From the NCBI GenBank assembly GCA_021845685.1, contig JAJZVN010000002.1:1-64000 (forward strand): a stretch of 64,000 nt of DNA. Direction: 5' to 3'. Made by a program: the position numbers and the translations under genes. The notes under the pieces were generated by a model, which ran no database searches, had not been told where the DNA came from, and saw only the letters and a program-made list of their open reading frames with translations. Source of the stretch: a bacterium (lineage in GTDB: Bacteria; SZUA-79; Acidulodesulfobacterales; Acidulodesulfobacteraceae). Of the stretch, positions 17,693-26,806 are shown piece by piece. How positions within the stretch are numbered: position 1 is the first letter of the stretch; each line of letters starts with the position of its first letter.

Positions 17693-20600
17693 ATGGAAAA
17701 AAATTTTAGCGCTAAGATAACCGAATATTTCATAGAAAATAAAATAACGCTTTTATTAATATTATTTATTATCGCTTTCGGTATAATTGCAATTTTATTG
17801 ACCCCAAGACAATATAATCCTCAGATAATTGTTCCTGCGGCAAATATTATCGTAAGATTTCCCGGCGCAACCGCCAATGAAGTTCAAAATTTAGTCAGCG
17901 ATCCGCTTGAAAGAAAGATGTGGCAGATTCCCGGAGTTAAACATGTCTATTCAATTTCCATGAACTCGGAATCCGTAGTAACTGTCCAATTCCATGTAAA
18001 CGCAGATAGAAATAAAAGTTTAGTAGATGTATATAATAAAGTTTTTTCAAATCTTAATGAAATGCCGAAAGGCGTTATGCGTCCTTTAATTAAGCCTATA
18101 GATGTAAATCATGTTCCTATTCTTAATATAACGCTATGGAGCAAACGTTTTTCAAACGGCAAATTAACAACTATTGCCGACAGAATATTAGATAAATTAG
18201 ACGCTGTTCATGGAACCGGAGTAACATTGCTAAACGGAGCAAGGCATAAACAGCTTAATATTTATTTAAATCCGAATAAAATGGCCGCATATAATATTTC
18301 TCCGCTTATGGTGGCTGAAGAACTAAAAGGTACAAATATCACTATTCCCATAGGTTTTTTACAAAACAATAATAAAAAAGAGTTTTTAACTGCAGGCGGC
18401 TATTTTCATCATGTAAGTTCTGTTAAAAATTTTATTGTTTCGGTGCATAACGGTCATCCTGTATATTTAAAAAATATTGCAAAAATTAAATATTCATATA
18501 AATCGTTAAATTTTTTATCTGAAATAGGATTTGGGAAAAATTATTCAGAATTAAATCCGCACGATAAAATTATACAAAAACAAAAATTAAAGGGTTTATA
18601 CCCGGCGGTAACCATTGCTATCGCTAAAAGACGCGGTAAAAATGCCGTTGCCGTAGTCAATAATGTATTAAAGAAATTTAATCACATTGCAAAAACTCAG
18701 ATGCCTGCCGGCGTCCATTATGTCATTACAAGAAACGACGGCAAAAAAGCAAATAATGCCGTCAACAATTTATTGTTCGAATTAATTTTAAGTATTGTTA
18801 TCGTCATAATATTGCTTCTTTTAATATTAGGCTGGAGAGAGGCTTTGGTGGTTGCTTTTACTATCCCGCTAATGCTTCTTTTAACATTGGGTATAGCTTT
18901 TATATTTCATCAAACGCTGAATAGAATAACATTATTTGCTTTAATATTAGCGTTAGGACTATTGGTAGATAATGCAATAGTCGTAGTTGATAATATTGAA
19001 AGAGTTTTCTCGCGGGAAAGAAATATATTGCCTACTTACGCTATAGATGCCGTTAACGAAATAGGAAACCCTAATTTTTTTGCAACCCTTGCCGTAATAG
19101 CTTCTTTTATACCTATGCTATTTGTTACCGGAATGATGGGACCTTATATGAGACCTATTCCGTTTAACGTACCTATCGCGATGATAGTGTCTTTATTTGT
19201 AGCTTTATCTATTGTTCCATGGTTTTATTTGAAATTAATGTCTACAAACAAAGGTTTTGCGCTTCTTAAAAAAAAGGAAAAAAAAGCTGAAAGTAAAAAC
19301 GGTAAAAATAATTTATATGCTAAAATTATTACACCTTTACTTTTAAGCAAGAAAAAAAGATTTGTTTTTATCGGCGTCATAATAATTCTTTTTTTCGCCT
19401 CTATTTCTCTGCCTATTATTAAATTGGTAAAATTTAAAATGCTGCCTGTTGCCAATACTAATACTTTCTTGATAACTATCAATACAAAACCGGGGTCTTC
19501 ATTTGAAAAAACTAATTTAATTACGATGAAGGTGATTAATTATTTAAAGAAAATAAAAGAAATTAAAAATTATACCGTAGATGTCGGAACTCCATCCGTT
19601 ATCAATTTTTCAGGACTATTAAGAGGTTCTGATTTTAGAAACGCAAGCTGGTTTTCTGAAATAAGCGTTAATTTAATAAATGAAAATAAACGGAGCATTT
19701 CTTCGCATCAGCTTGTTTTAAATACTTTACCGATAGTCCATAAAATCGGGAAAAAATACAATGCTACAATTAAAGTTTTAGAAAGCCCTCCCGGACCGCC
19801 TGTCAAATCCACTATTGTTGCGGAAATTTATGGAAATAATTATAAAAAGCAGGAAAAATTTTCCTCTGAAGTTGAAAAACAGATGAAAATAACAAGAGGC
19901 GTAACCGATGTCAATTCATCATATAAGAAACCTATAAGAAAAATTGAAATTATTATAAGAAGAAGAAAAGCCGCTTTGCTTGGAATAAATACCGAGATGG
20001 TGGCAAAAACTCTGTATTTGCTAAACTATGGAATGCAGGCAGGTACTTTACATATTAAAAATAATTTAAATCAGGTAAATATCTTTTTGAGAATGTCCGC
20101 AAATTATAGGAAAAGCATCGGCTTTCTGTCAAATATATGGATTTATGCGCCTGCCGCAAATAAACTGATACCGTTGGATACGGTTGTAAGAGTTAAATAT
20201 GCGTATTTGACAAATATGATTTATCATAGAGATTTAGAACCCGTAGTGTATGTTTACGGAAAAGTTGTAAAAAGAAGTCCTATGTATGCCAATCTGAGTT
20301 TAATATTGCATTTTTTAAAACATCCTTTGCCTAAGGGATATCGTATAAGATGGGGAGGAGAATGGCATTTAACATTGAAAGTGTTTGCTCAATTAGGCGC
20401 TGCTATGCTTATAGCTATCTTGCTTATATATGTTCTTTTGGTCGGCTATACGGGTTCATTTATGATGCCCGTTATTTTAATGGGAGCGATTCCTCTTGAA
20501 ATGATAGGTATAATGCCGGGTTTTGCTTTTATAAATGTATATTTTACTGCTACATCAATGATTGGAACAATTGCGCTTTCAGGAATAGTTATAAGAAACT

Positions 20601-20890
20601 CTCTTTTACTGTTGGAATTTATAACTAACAAGAAAAAAGAGGGCTATGATATAATAGATGCATTGGTTGAAGCAGGTTCAATGAGATTTAGACCGATATT
20701 AATTACGGCTCTTGCCGTTATATTCGGTTCGGCAATACTTGTAACGGATCCTGTATGGAACGGATTAGCATGGGCATTGATTTTCGGAATGTTTGCATCT
20801 ACTATTTTAACTTTAATCGTTATCCCTGTTATTTATTATATGATTGAAAAAAAATCATGGCATAAAGAAGAAATTCATGAAAATTTATAA
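17693..20890 (+). CDS. RND-family efflux transporter (AcrB/HAE1-like)
   Basis: A 1065-aa proton-driven RND permease with the usual 12-helix duplicated layout: helix 1 near residues 17-33, two large periplasmic loops, and helix clusters near 350-510 and 895-1050. The TM4 proton-relay region reads ALGLLVDNAIVVVDNIERV, with one Asp where AcrB has two, a common variant. The N-terminus ENKITLLLILFIIAFG and motif FPGATANEVQNLVSDPLE are characteristic. The second half keeps IGTIALSGIVIRNSLLLLEF and RFRPILITALAVIFGSAIL. Substrate is unknown. It forms an operon with the upstream adaptor and the crotonase gene 15 bases downstream. Confidence 0.92.
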   Translation: MEKNFSAKITEYFIENKITLLLILFIIAFGIIAILLTPRQYNPQIIVPAANIIVRFPGATANEVQNLVSDPLERKMWQIPGVKHVYSISMNSESVVTVQFHVNADRNKSLVDVYNKVFSNLNEMPKGVMRPLIKPIDVNHVPILNITLWSKRFSNGKLTTIADRILDKLDAVHGTGVTLLNGARHKQLNIYLNPNKMAAYNISPLMVAEELKGTNITIPIGFLQNNNKKEFLTAGGYFHHVSSVKNFIVSVHNGHPVYLKNIAKIKYSYKSLNFLSEIGFGKNYSELNPHDKIIQKQKLKGLYPAVTIAIAKRRGKNAVAVVNNVLKKFNHIAKTQMPAGVHYVITRNDGKKANNAVNNLLFELILSIVIVIILLLLILGWREALVVAFTIPLMLLLTLGIAFIFHQTLNRITLFALILALGLLVDNAIVVVDNIERVFSRERNILPTYAIDAVNEIGNPNFFATLAVIASFIPMLFVTGMMGPYMRPIPFNVPIAMIVSLFVALSIVPWFYLKLMSTNKGFALLKKKEKKAESKNGKNNLYAKIITPLLLSKKKRFVFIGVIIILFFASISLPIIKLVKFKMLPVANTNTFLITINTKPGSSFEKTNLITMKVINYLKKIKEIKNYTVDVGTPSVINFSGLLRGSDFRNASWFSEISVNLINENKRSISSHQLVLNTLPIVHKIGKKYNATIKVLESPPGPPVKSTIVAEIYGNNYKKQEKFSSEVEKQMKITRGVTDVNSSYKKPIRKIEIIIRRRKAALLGINTEMVAKTLYLLNYGMQAGTLHIKNNLNQVNIFLRMSANYRKSIGFLSNIWIYAPAANKLIPLDTVVRVKYAYLTNMIYHRDLEPVVYVYGKVVKRSPMYANLSLILHFLKHPLPKGYRIRWGGEWHLTLKVFAQLGAAMLIAILLIYVLLVGYTGSFMMPVILMGAIPLEMIGIMPGFAFINVYFTATSMIGTIALSGIVIRNSLLLLEFITNKKKEGYDIIDALVEAGSMRFRPILITALAVIFGSAILVTDPVWNGLAWALIFGMFASTILTLIVIPVIYYMIEKKSWHKEEIHENL

Positions 20891-20905
20891 TAGAGGAGTA
20901 AAACT

Positions 20906-21667
20906 ATGGCGGTTAATTTTGAAGTTAACAAAAATAATATCGGCGTTATAGATTTAAATTTTGGAGATAAAAACGAGTTATATATTCAAGAAATAAATGA
21001 AATAATTAAGGTTATCATAGAACAAGTTTCAAAACAATATAACATTAGAGCCATATTGATAAAAAGTTCCAATCCGCAATATTTTGCAGTGGGTCCCGCT
21101 ATAAAAAAAATTAAAGATTTAGATAAAAATGACGCACGATATTTTGCTACAGTTTTAAATAAAATGATTAATCATATTGAAAATATAGAAATACCGGTTA
21201 TTGCCAAAATAGAAGGAGCTGTTTCAGGCATAGGTTTTGATATTGCCGCCGCCTGTGATTTTAAATTTGCAGCGTTAGATGCTACATTTGCCGATTATTC
21301 AGTCAGATGCGGTATTGTTTCTCCTTCTGCATTAATAAGTAAGCTTATTTTTTTGATAGGGGCTCAAAAAGCCAAAGAGATTGCATTATCGGGCAAAAAA
21401 TTTTCGGCAGAAGAGATGTATTCCTTTAATTTTTTAACTAAGGTTTTAAAAAAAGAAGATATAGATAATTATGTTGATAAGTTTTTAAATGATTTTAATG
21501 AATTATCTATTCAATCATTAAAAATAACTAAAAAATTTTTTAACGCGATGATGCAAAATCAAATAAATAATTCTCCATTTTCTATAGTTGATATATTTTC
21601 AGAACTTTTCCATTCAGATCAATCCCTTAAATCTCATTTTGAATCAATTATTAATTTGAATTTATAA
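20906..21667 (+). CDS. Enoyl-CoA hydratase/isomerase (crotonase) fold protein
   Basis: A 253-aa crotonase-superfamily protein. Oxyanion-hole segments are recognisable as YFAVGPAIKKI and IEGAVSGIGFDIAAACDF. By alignment to rat mitochondrial hydratase, the first catalytic Glu (in GGGCELA) is Asp here (GIGFDIA). The second (in GQPE) is Ser (FADYSVRCG). Classical hydratase activity is therefore doubtful; isomerase, hydrolase or another acyl-CoA reaction is possible. GAGGAG precedes the start. The 15-base gap after the RND pump implies co-transcription, but no functional link to efflux is obvious. Confidence 0.78.
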   Translation: MAVNFEVNKNNIGVIDLNFGDKNELYIQEINEIIKVIIEQVSKQYNIRAILIKSSNPQYFAVGPAIKKIKDLDKNDARYFATVLNKMINHIENIEIPVIAKIEGAVSGIGFDIAAACDFKFAALDATFADYSVRCGIVSPSALISKLIFLIGAQKAKEIALSGKKFSAEEMYSFNFLTKVLKKEDIDNYVDKFLNDFNELSIQSLKITKKFFNAMMQNQINNSPFSIVDIFSELFHSDQSLKSHFESIINLNL

Positions 21668-21712
21668 ATTTTTTATTTTTGTTTTGCAAATATAAAATAT
21701 AATAGAATTAAA

Positions 21713-21870
21713 TTAACTCAACTTCATCGTTTTTATTATTATAAAATTATAACTTATTGATATTGTTGCATTTTATTTTTTATTTTGTAGTCCCCCATAG
21801 ACATTTTTATTGTCCCAATAAATATAGTAATATCAATATGCTGCTGTTAATTATGATGAAGTCGGGTTAA
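21713..21870. repeat. Palindromic element with TTAACYCRACTTCATC ends
   Basis: TTAACTCAACTTCATC (21713-21728) is matched by GATGAAGTCGGGTTAA (21855-21870), pairing at 14 of 16 positions. A nested pair, ATTGATATT and AATATCAAT, and the short run GTCCCCCATAGACATTTTTA lie inside. It is unlike the main palindromic family. It fills part of the 557-base gap before the ArsR gene and has no ORF. Confidence 0.65.
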
Positions 21871-21913
21871 ATAAAATAAAATAGAGAACTGACATATAAC
21901 ATTTTATAATATT

Positions 21914-21949
21914 CTACATGTAGTTGTTTATAATTCTATATAGAATTAT
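21914..21949. promoter_or_regulatory. Upstream ArsR-type operator palindromes
   Basis: CTACATGTAG (21914-21923, perfect 10-bp palindrome) and ATAATTCTATATAGAATTAT (21930-21949, perfect 20-bp palindrome) share the TTCTA/TAGAA theme with the site over the promoter at 22099-22118. They are candidate binding sites for the regulator encoded downstream. Confidence 0.5.
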
Positions 21950-22080
21950 ATTAATCAATACTCATTTTTAATCATTATTAACTAATAACTATTAATTAAT
22001 AATAATCCTGCAAAAACAACAACTTACTGTGACTTGCCGTTATTTATAAATTCAAAAATAAAATATTTTTTATTTTTTGC

Positions 22081-22118
22081 TTGACAAACATATTTAGTAT
22101 ATTCTATATTTAGAATAT
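22081..22118 (+). promoter_or_regulatory. Promoter with overlapping operator for arsR-sHdr operon
   Basis: TTGACA (22081-22086) and TATATT (22105-22110) are spaced by 18 bases. The inverted repeat ATATTCTA-TATT-TAGAATAT (22099-22118) covers the -10, the classic placement for repression by an ArsR/SmtB family protein. A transcript would have a leader of about 110 bases. Confidence 0.7.
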
Positions 22119-22224
22119 ACGGATATTAAAAATTATAATTAATAATTAATAATTAATTAATTTAATATTTATTTCTTATTTATAATTTATAATTATAAAA
22201 TTTTATAAAATAAGGTTTTGAAAA

Positions 22225-22581
22225 GTGGATAAACATTATTGTTTTGAAGAAAATAATTTAAATGTTAAATGCAAAGAATTATCTAAAATATTTAAACTAT
22301 TATCAAATCCTACGAGACTCGGTATTCTTTGTATAATTTGCGATGAAGAAGTCAGTGTAAGCGATATATGTTCGGTATTAGGGAAATCTCAATCAAATAT
22401 ATCTCAGCATTTATCAGTTTTAAGAAATACAAATATGGTAGATTTTAAACGGGAAGATAATAAACTGCGGTATTATCTAAAAAATACCAATATAAGCAAA
22501 CTTATTAAAGATATTAAAGATATTAAAAATGCTAGCGATTTAAAAGAATTAAAATTATCTAACGATAATTTTCACGATTAG
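22225..22581 (+). CDS. ArsR-family transcriptional regulator (sHdrR-like)
   Basis: A 118-aa winged-helix repressor. The family helix-turn-helix is visible as LLSNPTRLGILCIICDEEVS then CSVLGKSQSNISQHLSVLRN, followed by the wing FKREDNKLRYYLKN. The protein carries five cysteines (6, 16, 36, 39, 49), which could sense persulfides or metals. The canonical arsenic box CVCDL is not present; VSDIC occupies that area. Start is GTG with a weak leader. Only 40 bases separate it from sHdrC1, and sHdr clusters are known to carry ArsR-type repressors that respond to sulfur compounds, so it most likely controls this locus and itself. Confidence 0.85.
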   Translation: MDKHYCFEENNLNVKCKELSKIFKLLSNPTRLGILCIICDEEVSVSDICSVLGKSQSNISQHLSVLRNTNMVDFKREDNKLRYYLKNTNISKLIKDIKDIKNASDLKELKLSNDNFHD

Positions 22582-22621
22582 AATATAAATATTAAAGATT
22601 ATCAAAGGAGGATATTTTAAA

Positions 22622-23356
22622 ATGAGTGAAGAAGTAAAAAATCCGATTACGGAAAAGATTGAAAGCACCAAAGGCGGACATTTTTATAAAGAAATCATGA
22701 AAGATTTCCGTATTAAAGAATCTCTGCACGGTTGTCTAAATTGCGGTACCTGCGTTGCCAATTGCCCTGCCGCCGCTTTTTATGATTACTCTCCCCGCGA
22801 AGTATGTCAGATGATGATTGAAGGCGATGAAGAAACTATTGAAGAATACATGAACGGCAAAATATGGAACTGCGCTCAATGTTTCAGCTGTAAATACAGA
22901 TGCCCTAAAGAAAATTCGGCAGCCGATATAGTTATGACTATGAGAGAAATTGCCGTAAGAGAGGGAATGGCTGGAGAAGCCCTTGCAGGATATACAAGAA
23001 TAGCCAAGCTAGTTTTAACTCGCGGAAATCAGCTTGCGCCCGATATGTTATCCCCCGACGCTTTTCCTGACTGGGGTCCAAGAATGATTGAGTTATCCGA
23101 AAAAAAAATGGAGATGAGAGAAGAACTTTTTAAAGGTTTTCCAGGAATGAATGTTGTTGACAGAGCATGGGCGGCCGAAGATTTTACGATTTATGAAATG
23201 CAAAAAATTTGGCAAGAAAGCGGAGCATTAGAAAAAGTAGGAATCGTATTTCCTTTTTTAGTAGATATAGTTCAAGATGATATGGAAGATAAAGCCGATG
23301 AAATGGAAGCAAAAATTGCTGAAAAGAAAGCTAAATTAGCTGCATCAAATAAATAA
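22622..23356 (+). CDS. sHdrC1: heterodisulfide reductase-like iron-sulfur subunit C1
   Basis: A 244-aa HdrC-type ferredoxin subunit of the sulfur-oxidation sHdr complex, relaying electrons between the FAD subunit and the HdrB-type subunit. Two 4Fe-4S motifs of the CX2CX2CX3CP type are present: CLNCGTCVANCP (near residue 39) and CAQCFSCKYRCP (near residue 85). The remainder is helical and acidic, ending in a Lys/Ala-rich tail. AAGGAGG precedes the ATG. It is the first structural gene after the ArsR regulator and is separated from sHdrB1 by 252 bases that contain a hexamer repeat. Confidence 0.92.
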   Translation: MSEEVKNPITEKIESTKGGHFYKEIMKDFRIKESLHGCLNCGTCVANCPAAAFYDYSPREVCQMMIEGDEETIEEYMNGKIWNCAQCFSCKYRCPKENSAADIVMTMREIAVREGMAGEALAGYTRIAKLVLTRGNQLAPDMLSPDAFPDWGPRMIELSEKKMEMREELFKGFPGMNVVDRAWAAEDFTIYEMQKIWQESGALEKVGIVFPFLVDIVQDDMEDKADEMEAKIAEKKAKLAASNK

Positions 23357-23430
23357 TAAATTTGCTGCTTATTAAATCAATATTATTTTTAATTATTGAT
23401 ATAATTAAGATAAATTTAAGATAAAGATTA

Positions 23431-23484
23431 AGATAAAGATAAAGATAAAGATAAAGATAAAGATAAAGATAAAGATAAAGATAA
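23431..23484. repeat. Hexanucleotide microsatellite (AAAGAT)n
   Basis: Nine uninterrupted copies of a 6-bp unit (AGATAA register), with decayed copies before it, lie between sHdrC1 and sHdrB1 inside the operon. Copy number changes would alter spacing in mRNA, not a reading frame. Confidence 0.85.
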
Positions 23485-23608
23485 AAACGTTAAAAAATAG
23501 TTCTACATTATTATAATTATAATAATAAATAATCATTTAAATTAAAAAGAAGTTATATTAAATTATCTATATAAATAAATAAATAAATTGATAGGGAGGG
23601 CATTATTC

Positions 23609-24700
23609 ATGTCTTACGAAATAAATGATGTTAAAACCGCAATTAATCATGGAAAAGGAATGAATTATCATGTTCATGATATAAGAGCGGAAATGAAAAA
23701 ATTAGAAGAAGAAGGAGAAATAAAAATTGCACATATTATAGGACCGTACAAAGAAGAAGAAGTAATGTACGGAATAAAAAAAAGAGTTCCTTTAGATATG
23801 CATTATCAGCACAAGAGCTGCGGGCAGTGCGCTAATCTTCCCGGCGTTCCGAGATCTAATTTTTATTATAGAGATAAACTTGGAATAAAGTACTATAACG
23901 ATATGCAGCAAACATCCTGTACCGCATGGAATTATCATGCATCAGGACTCGGCAACTTAGTTCAGTTGGGTGCCGTTGCAGCAAGAAATTGGCACAGAGC
24001 TTATGAAGAAGGCTATAATTTTACAATCCATTGCGTAACAAGCTTTGGCAATTATCTTGAAATGAGACATTTGCTTGTCGGAAATAAAGAACTCAGGGAT
24101 GAAGTAAAAAAAATAATGGCAAAATTAGGCAGAGAGCTTGTAATTCCTGAAGAAATTGTTCATGACAGCGAGATTGCTTATGCTTTAAGAGATAAAATTC
24201 TTGCAAATGCCGATCCAAAACGGCTTGCGGCTATTAAAGGTTTGAAAGCCGTAGAACATTACGGATGTCATTTCTTTAAACAAGTTTCAGATGATATAAT
24301 AGGCGGTAAAAGACCTATAGTAGTCGGTGGATTAGCTTCACATTTAGGTGTTCAGATGGAAGAATATTCTAAATGGTTTATGTGCTGCGGATTTGGATTC
24401 AGACATATTCTTGTTAACAGAGAATTTACAAGATCTGCCCAAAATATTAAGTTAAAAGCTATCAAAGAAGAGGTTGATCCTGATATGATATTAGTTAATT
24501 GTACGGGATGCGGAACTACTTTTGATAAAACTCAATGGATACAAAAAGCCGTTGGAGAAGATTATCATTATCCTGTTGTATTTTATTCTCAGCTTGCGGC
24601 ATTGGCATTAGGAGCGCATCCGTTTAAAGAAGCAGGATTGAATTTTCATGTTACCCCTGTAGAACCGCTTCTTGATAAAATGGGAATTTCATATAGTTAA
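23609..24700 (+). CDS. sHdrB1: heterodisulfide reductase-like subunit B1
   Basis: A 363-aa HdrB-type subunit with cysteine-rich segments that bind non-cubane iron-sulfur clusters at the sulfur-converting site. Cysteine motifs are SCGQCANLPGVP near residue 72, TSCTAW near 109, HYGCHF near 220, MCCGFGFRH near 262, and NCTGCGTTF near 298. The start is set at the ATG 23609 with GGGAGGG at 23594-23600; an in-frame TTG at 23588 lies before that site and is unlikely. It is longer than methanogen HdrB (~300 aa), as is usual for sHdrB1. It follows sHdrC1 in the canonical C1-B1-A order. Confidence 0.9.
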   Translation: MSYEINDVKTAINHGKGMNYHVHDIRAEMKKLEEEGEIKIAHIIGPYKEEEVMYGIKKRVPLDMHYQHKSCGQCANLPGVPRSNFYYRDKLGIKYYNDMQQTSCTAWNYHASGLGNLVQLGAVAARNWHRAYEEGYNFTIHCVTSFGNYLEMRHLLVGNKELRDEVKKIMAKLGRELVIPEEIVHDSEIAYALRDKILANADPKRLAAIKGLKAVEHYGCHFFKQVSDDIIGGKRPIVVGGLASHLGVQMEEYSKWFMCCGFGFRHILVNREFTRSAQNIKLKAIKEEVDPDMILVNCTGCGTTFDKTQWIQKAVGEDYHYPVVFYSQLAALALGAHPFKEAGLNFHVTPVEPLLDKMGISYS

Positions 24701-25056
24701 TTTATATTAAATTATATATATAATTGCTTCCGCAAAATATTTAGATATTTAGATATTTTTAAGATATATTATATAATCTAAAAAAAATTAAATATTAACA
24801 AATAATACATAAATTAATTTTATATAATTTTATAAAGAATAGCGTATTTTCTTGGAATAGGCAGATTAAATTTTATTAAGCAGGTAGTTGTTGTTGTCCT
24901 AATTTATGCCTTTAGGAATAAGGAAGTACATATTATGATGTAAAAAATATACATCAGAATATCTATATATCTATAAATTCCTGTTTTAAGGTATAAGGAA
25001 TATGTCAAAAAAACTTATTTAAATATATTATTTTATTAACAAGGAGGTATTTTAAG
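24701..25056. other. Gene-free spacer inside the sHdr locus
   Basis: These 356 AT-rich bases between sHdrB1 and sHdrA hold no ORF. One small hairpin, TGATGTA...TACATCA (about 24937-24958), lacks a following T run. A ribosome-binding site GGAGG (25043-25047) at the right end belongs to sHdrA. Confidence 0.6.
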
Positions 25057-26103
25057 GTGAAAACAGTTTTAGTCATAGGCGGCGGAGTTACAGGTCTTAA
25101 GGCATCATATGAATTAGCAGAAATGGGGTATAACGTTTCATTAGTAGAAAAAGAAGATTATCTCGGCGGACAAGTTGCAAAGCACAAGTATTATAAACTA
25201 GCTCCGGATATGCGTTTGGCAGGAGAAGTTATAGACCCTGTTATTAAAAGCGTAGAAAATAATTCTAATATTAAAGTTCATAAGCATTCAACTATCACAT
25301 CATTATCAGGTGATGCGCCTGAATTTAAAGTTAAAATTAAAAATTCTAAAGGCGAATCGGAAGAAACTTTTGGAGCAATTGTTGTTGCAACAGGTTTTGA
25401 GCATTTTGATCCTACCGTTAAGCAGGAATATGGTTATAGCAGATTCAAAGATGTTGTTACAAATGCCGAAATAGAAGAAATGCTTAACCCAAACGGTCCT
25501 ACAAAAGGGGAACTTAAAAGACCTTCGGACGGAAAAACTCCTAAAAAAGTTGCAATATTTCAATGCGTAGGTTCAAGAGATAAACAGGTTGGGAATCCGT
25601 ATTGCTGCAGAGTAGGCTGTGTCGTTTCAACAAAACAGGCTATTGAAATTAAAGAAAAATATCCTGACACCGAAGTTTATGTATATTATATGGATATGAG
25701 AATGTTCGGCAGAGGATGGGAAGAACTATACGGAAAAGCAATGGAAGAATATGAAGTTATTTTTACAAGAGGCAGAGGCGCAGAAGTTACATTAAAGAAT
25801 CAGCAGCTGTCGTTAAGAGCTGAGGAAACTATTATGGATAGACCTATACAGCATTCTGTAGATATGATTATTCTTGCGGCAGGACAGGCACCCGGCGAAG
25901 GAACTATCGAAGCAGCTAAAATACTTGGAATTAAACAAAATGAATATGGATATTTAGCGCCAAAAGATGATTTTTTGAGCCCGAATGAATCTTCCAGAAA
26001 AGGAATATTTATCGCAGGCGCAGACAAAGGTCCATTGGATATTGAAAATTGTATAGTGGAAGGTGCCGCCGTAGCAGCAAAAGTTGCATCATCTTTAAAA
26101 TAA
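25057..26103 (+). CDS. sHdrA: heterodisulfide reductase-like FAD subunit A
   Basis: A 348-aa FAD-binding electron-transfer subunit of the sHdr complex. The Rossmann motif VIGGGVTGLKASYELAEMGY starts at residue 5, followed by VEKEDYLGGQ. A cysteine cluster motif CVGSRDKQVGNPYCCRVGCV near residues 168-187 is typical of HdrA-type proteins. The C-terminal FAD segment is GIFIAGADKGPLDIENCIVEGA. It lacks the extra N- and C-terminal ferredoxin domains of methanogen HdrA, matching the short sHdrA form. Start is GTG with GGAGG 9 bases upstream. Next is sHdrC2 after 58 bases, without the hyp gene often found there. Confidence 0.92.
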   Translation: MKTVLVIGGGVTGLKASYELAEMGYNVSLVEKEDYLGGQVAKHKYYKLAPDMRLAGEVIDPVIKSVENNSNIKVHKHSTITSLSGDAPEFKVKIKNSKGESEETFGAIVVATGFEHFDPTVKQEYGYSRFKDVVTNAEIEEMLNPNGPTKGELKRPSDGKTPKKVAIFQCVGSRDKQVGNPYCCRVGCVVSTKQAIEIKEKYPDTEVYVYYMDMRMFGRGWEELYGKAMEEYEVIFTRGRGAEVTLKNQQLSLRAEETIMDRPIQHSVDMIILAAGQAPGEGTIEAAKILGIKQNEYGYLAPKDDFLSPNESSRKGIFIAGADKGPLDIENCIVEGAAVAAKVASSLK

Positions 26104-26161
26104 TCTTAAAGAATATTGAGAATATTAAAAATTTTAATATAGAAATAAATAAGGAGTTAAC

Positions 26162-26806
26162 ATGGCGGAAAATACTGATAAAATGGTTATCGACGGCGTA
26201 GAACTTGTAGGCATTTGGAAAGAGTTTATGCCGTCAAGAATATTATATGAAGATGTTACTACGGAATTTCTTAATGAAGTTAAAAAACTGCCCGGCGGAG
26301 AAACTATCGCAAAATGCTATCAATGCGGTACTTGCACGGGAGGATGTACGCTTCCTGAATTTGTTGATAAATTTAATCCTAGAGGTTTTATTAATTTAGT
26401 AAGAAGAGGACATTATGATCTGTTAGTATCTGATTATAAAGAATTAGTATGGAAATGCGTTTCATGCAACAGATGCACGCATAGGTGTCCGAAAGGAGTT
26501 AATACTCAGGAAGTAGTGAGAGCTATAGCGAAATTTCTTGAAGACAGAAAAGTATTTGGAAAACTTACAAACGATGAAGCATTTGATGAAGTTTTTATGG
26601 ATGAAGTTATCAATGACGGAAGAATTGACGAAGTTAAAATTGTAAAAGATTTTTATGCTAAAACAGGCAGGCTTAAAGAAATGATGAGCGGAGACCAATT
26701 ATCCTTAGGCTTTAAAATGTTTACAAGCGGAAGAATCAAACTATTCGGAGGCAAAATTAAAGATTGGAAAAAAGTGTCTCAGAGGTTAAAGGAGGAATTA
26801 CAATGA
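26162..26806 (+). CDS. sHdrC2: heterodisulfide reductase-like iron-sulfur subunit C2
   Basis: A 214-aa second HdrC-type subunit. Two CX2CX2CX3C clusters are visible: CYQCGTCTGGC (near residue 56) and CVSCNRCTHRCPKG (near residue 100). The rest is helical. AAGGAG precedes the ATG. The stop overlaps the sHdrB2 start (ATGA), so the two subunits are translationally coupled and likely form a C2-B2 subcomplex that is the counterpart of C1-B1. Confidence 0.92.
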   Translation: MAENTDKMVIDGVELVGIWKEFMPSRILYEDVTTEFLNEVKKLPGGETIAKCYQCGTCTGGCTLPEFVDKFNPRGFINLVRRGHYDLLVSDYKELVWKCVSCNRCTHRCPKGVNTQEVVRAIAKFLEDRKVFGKLTNDEAFDEVFMDEVINDGRIDEVKIVKDFYAKTGRLKEMMSGDQLSLGFKMFTSGRIKLFGGKIKDWKKVSQRLKEELQ

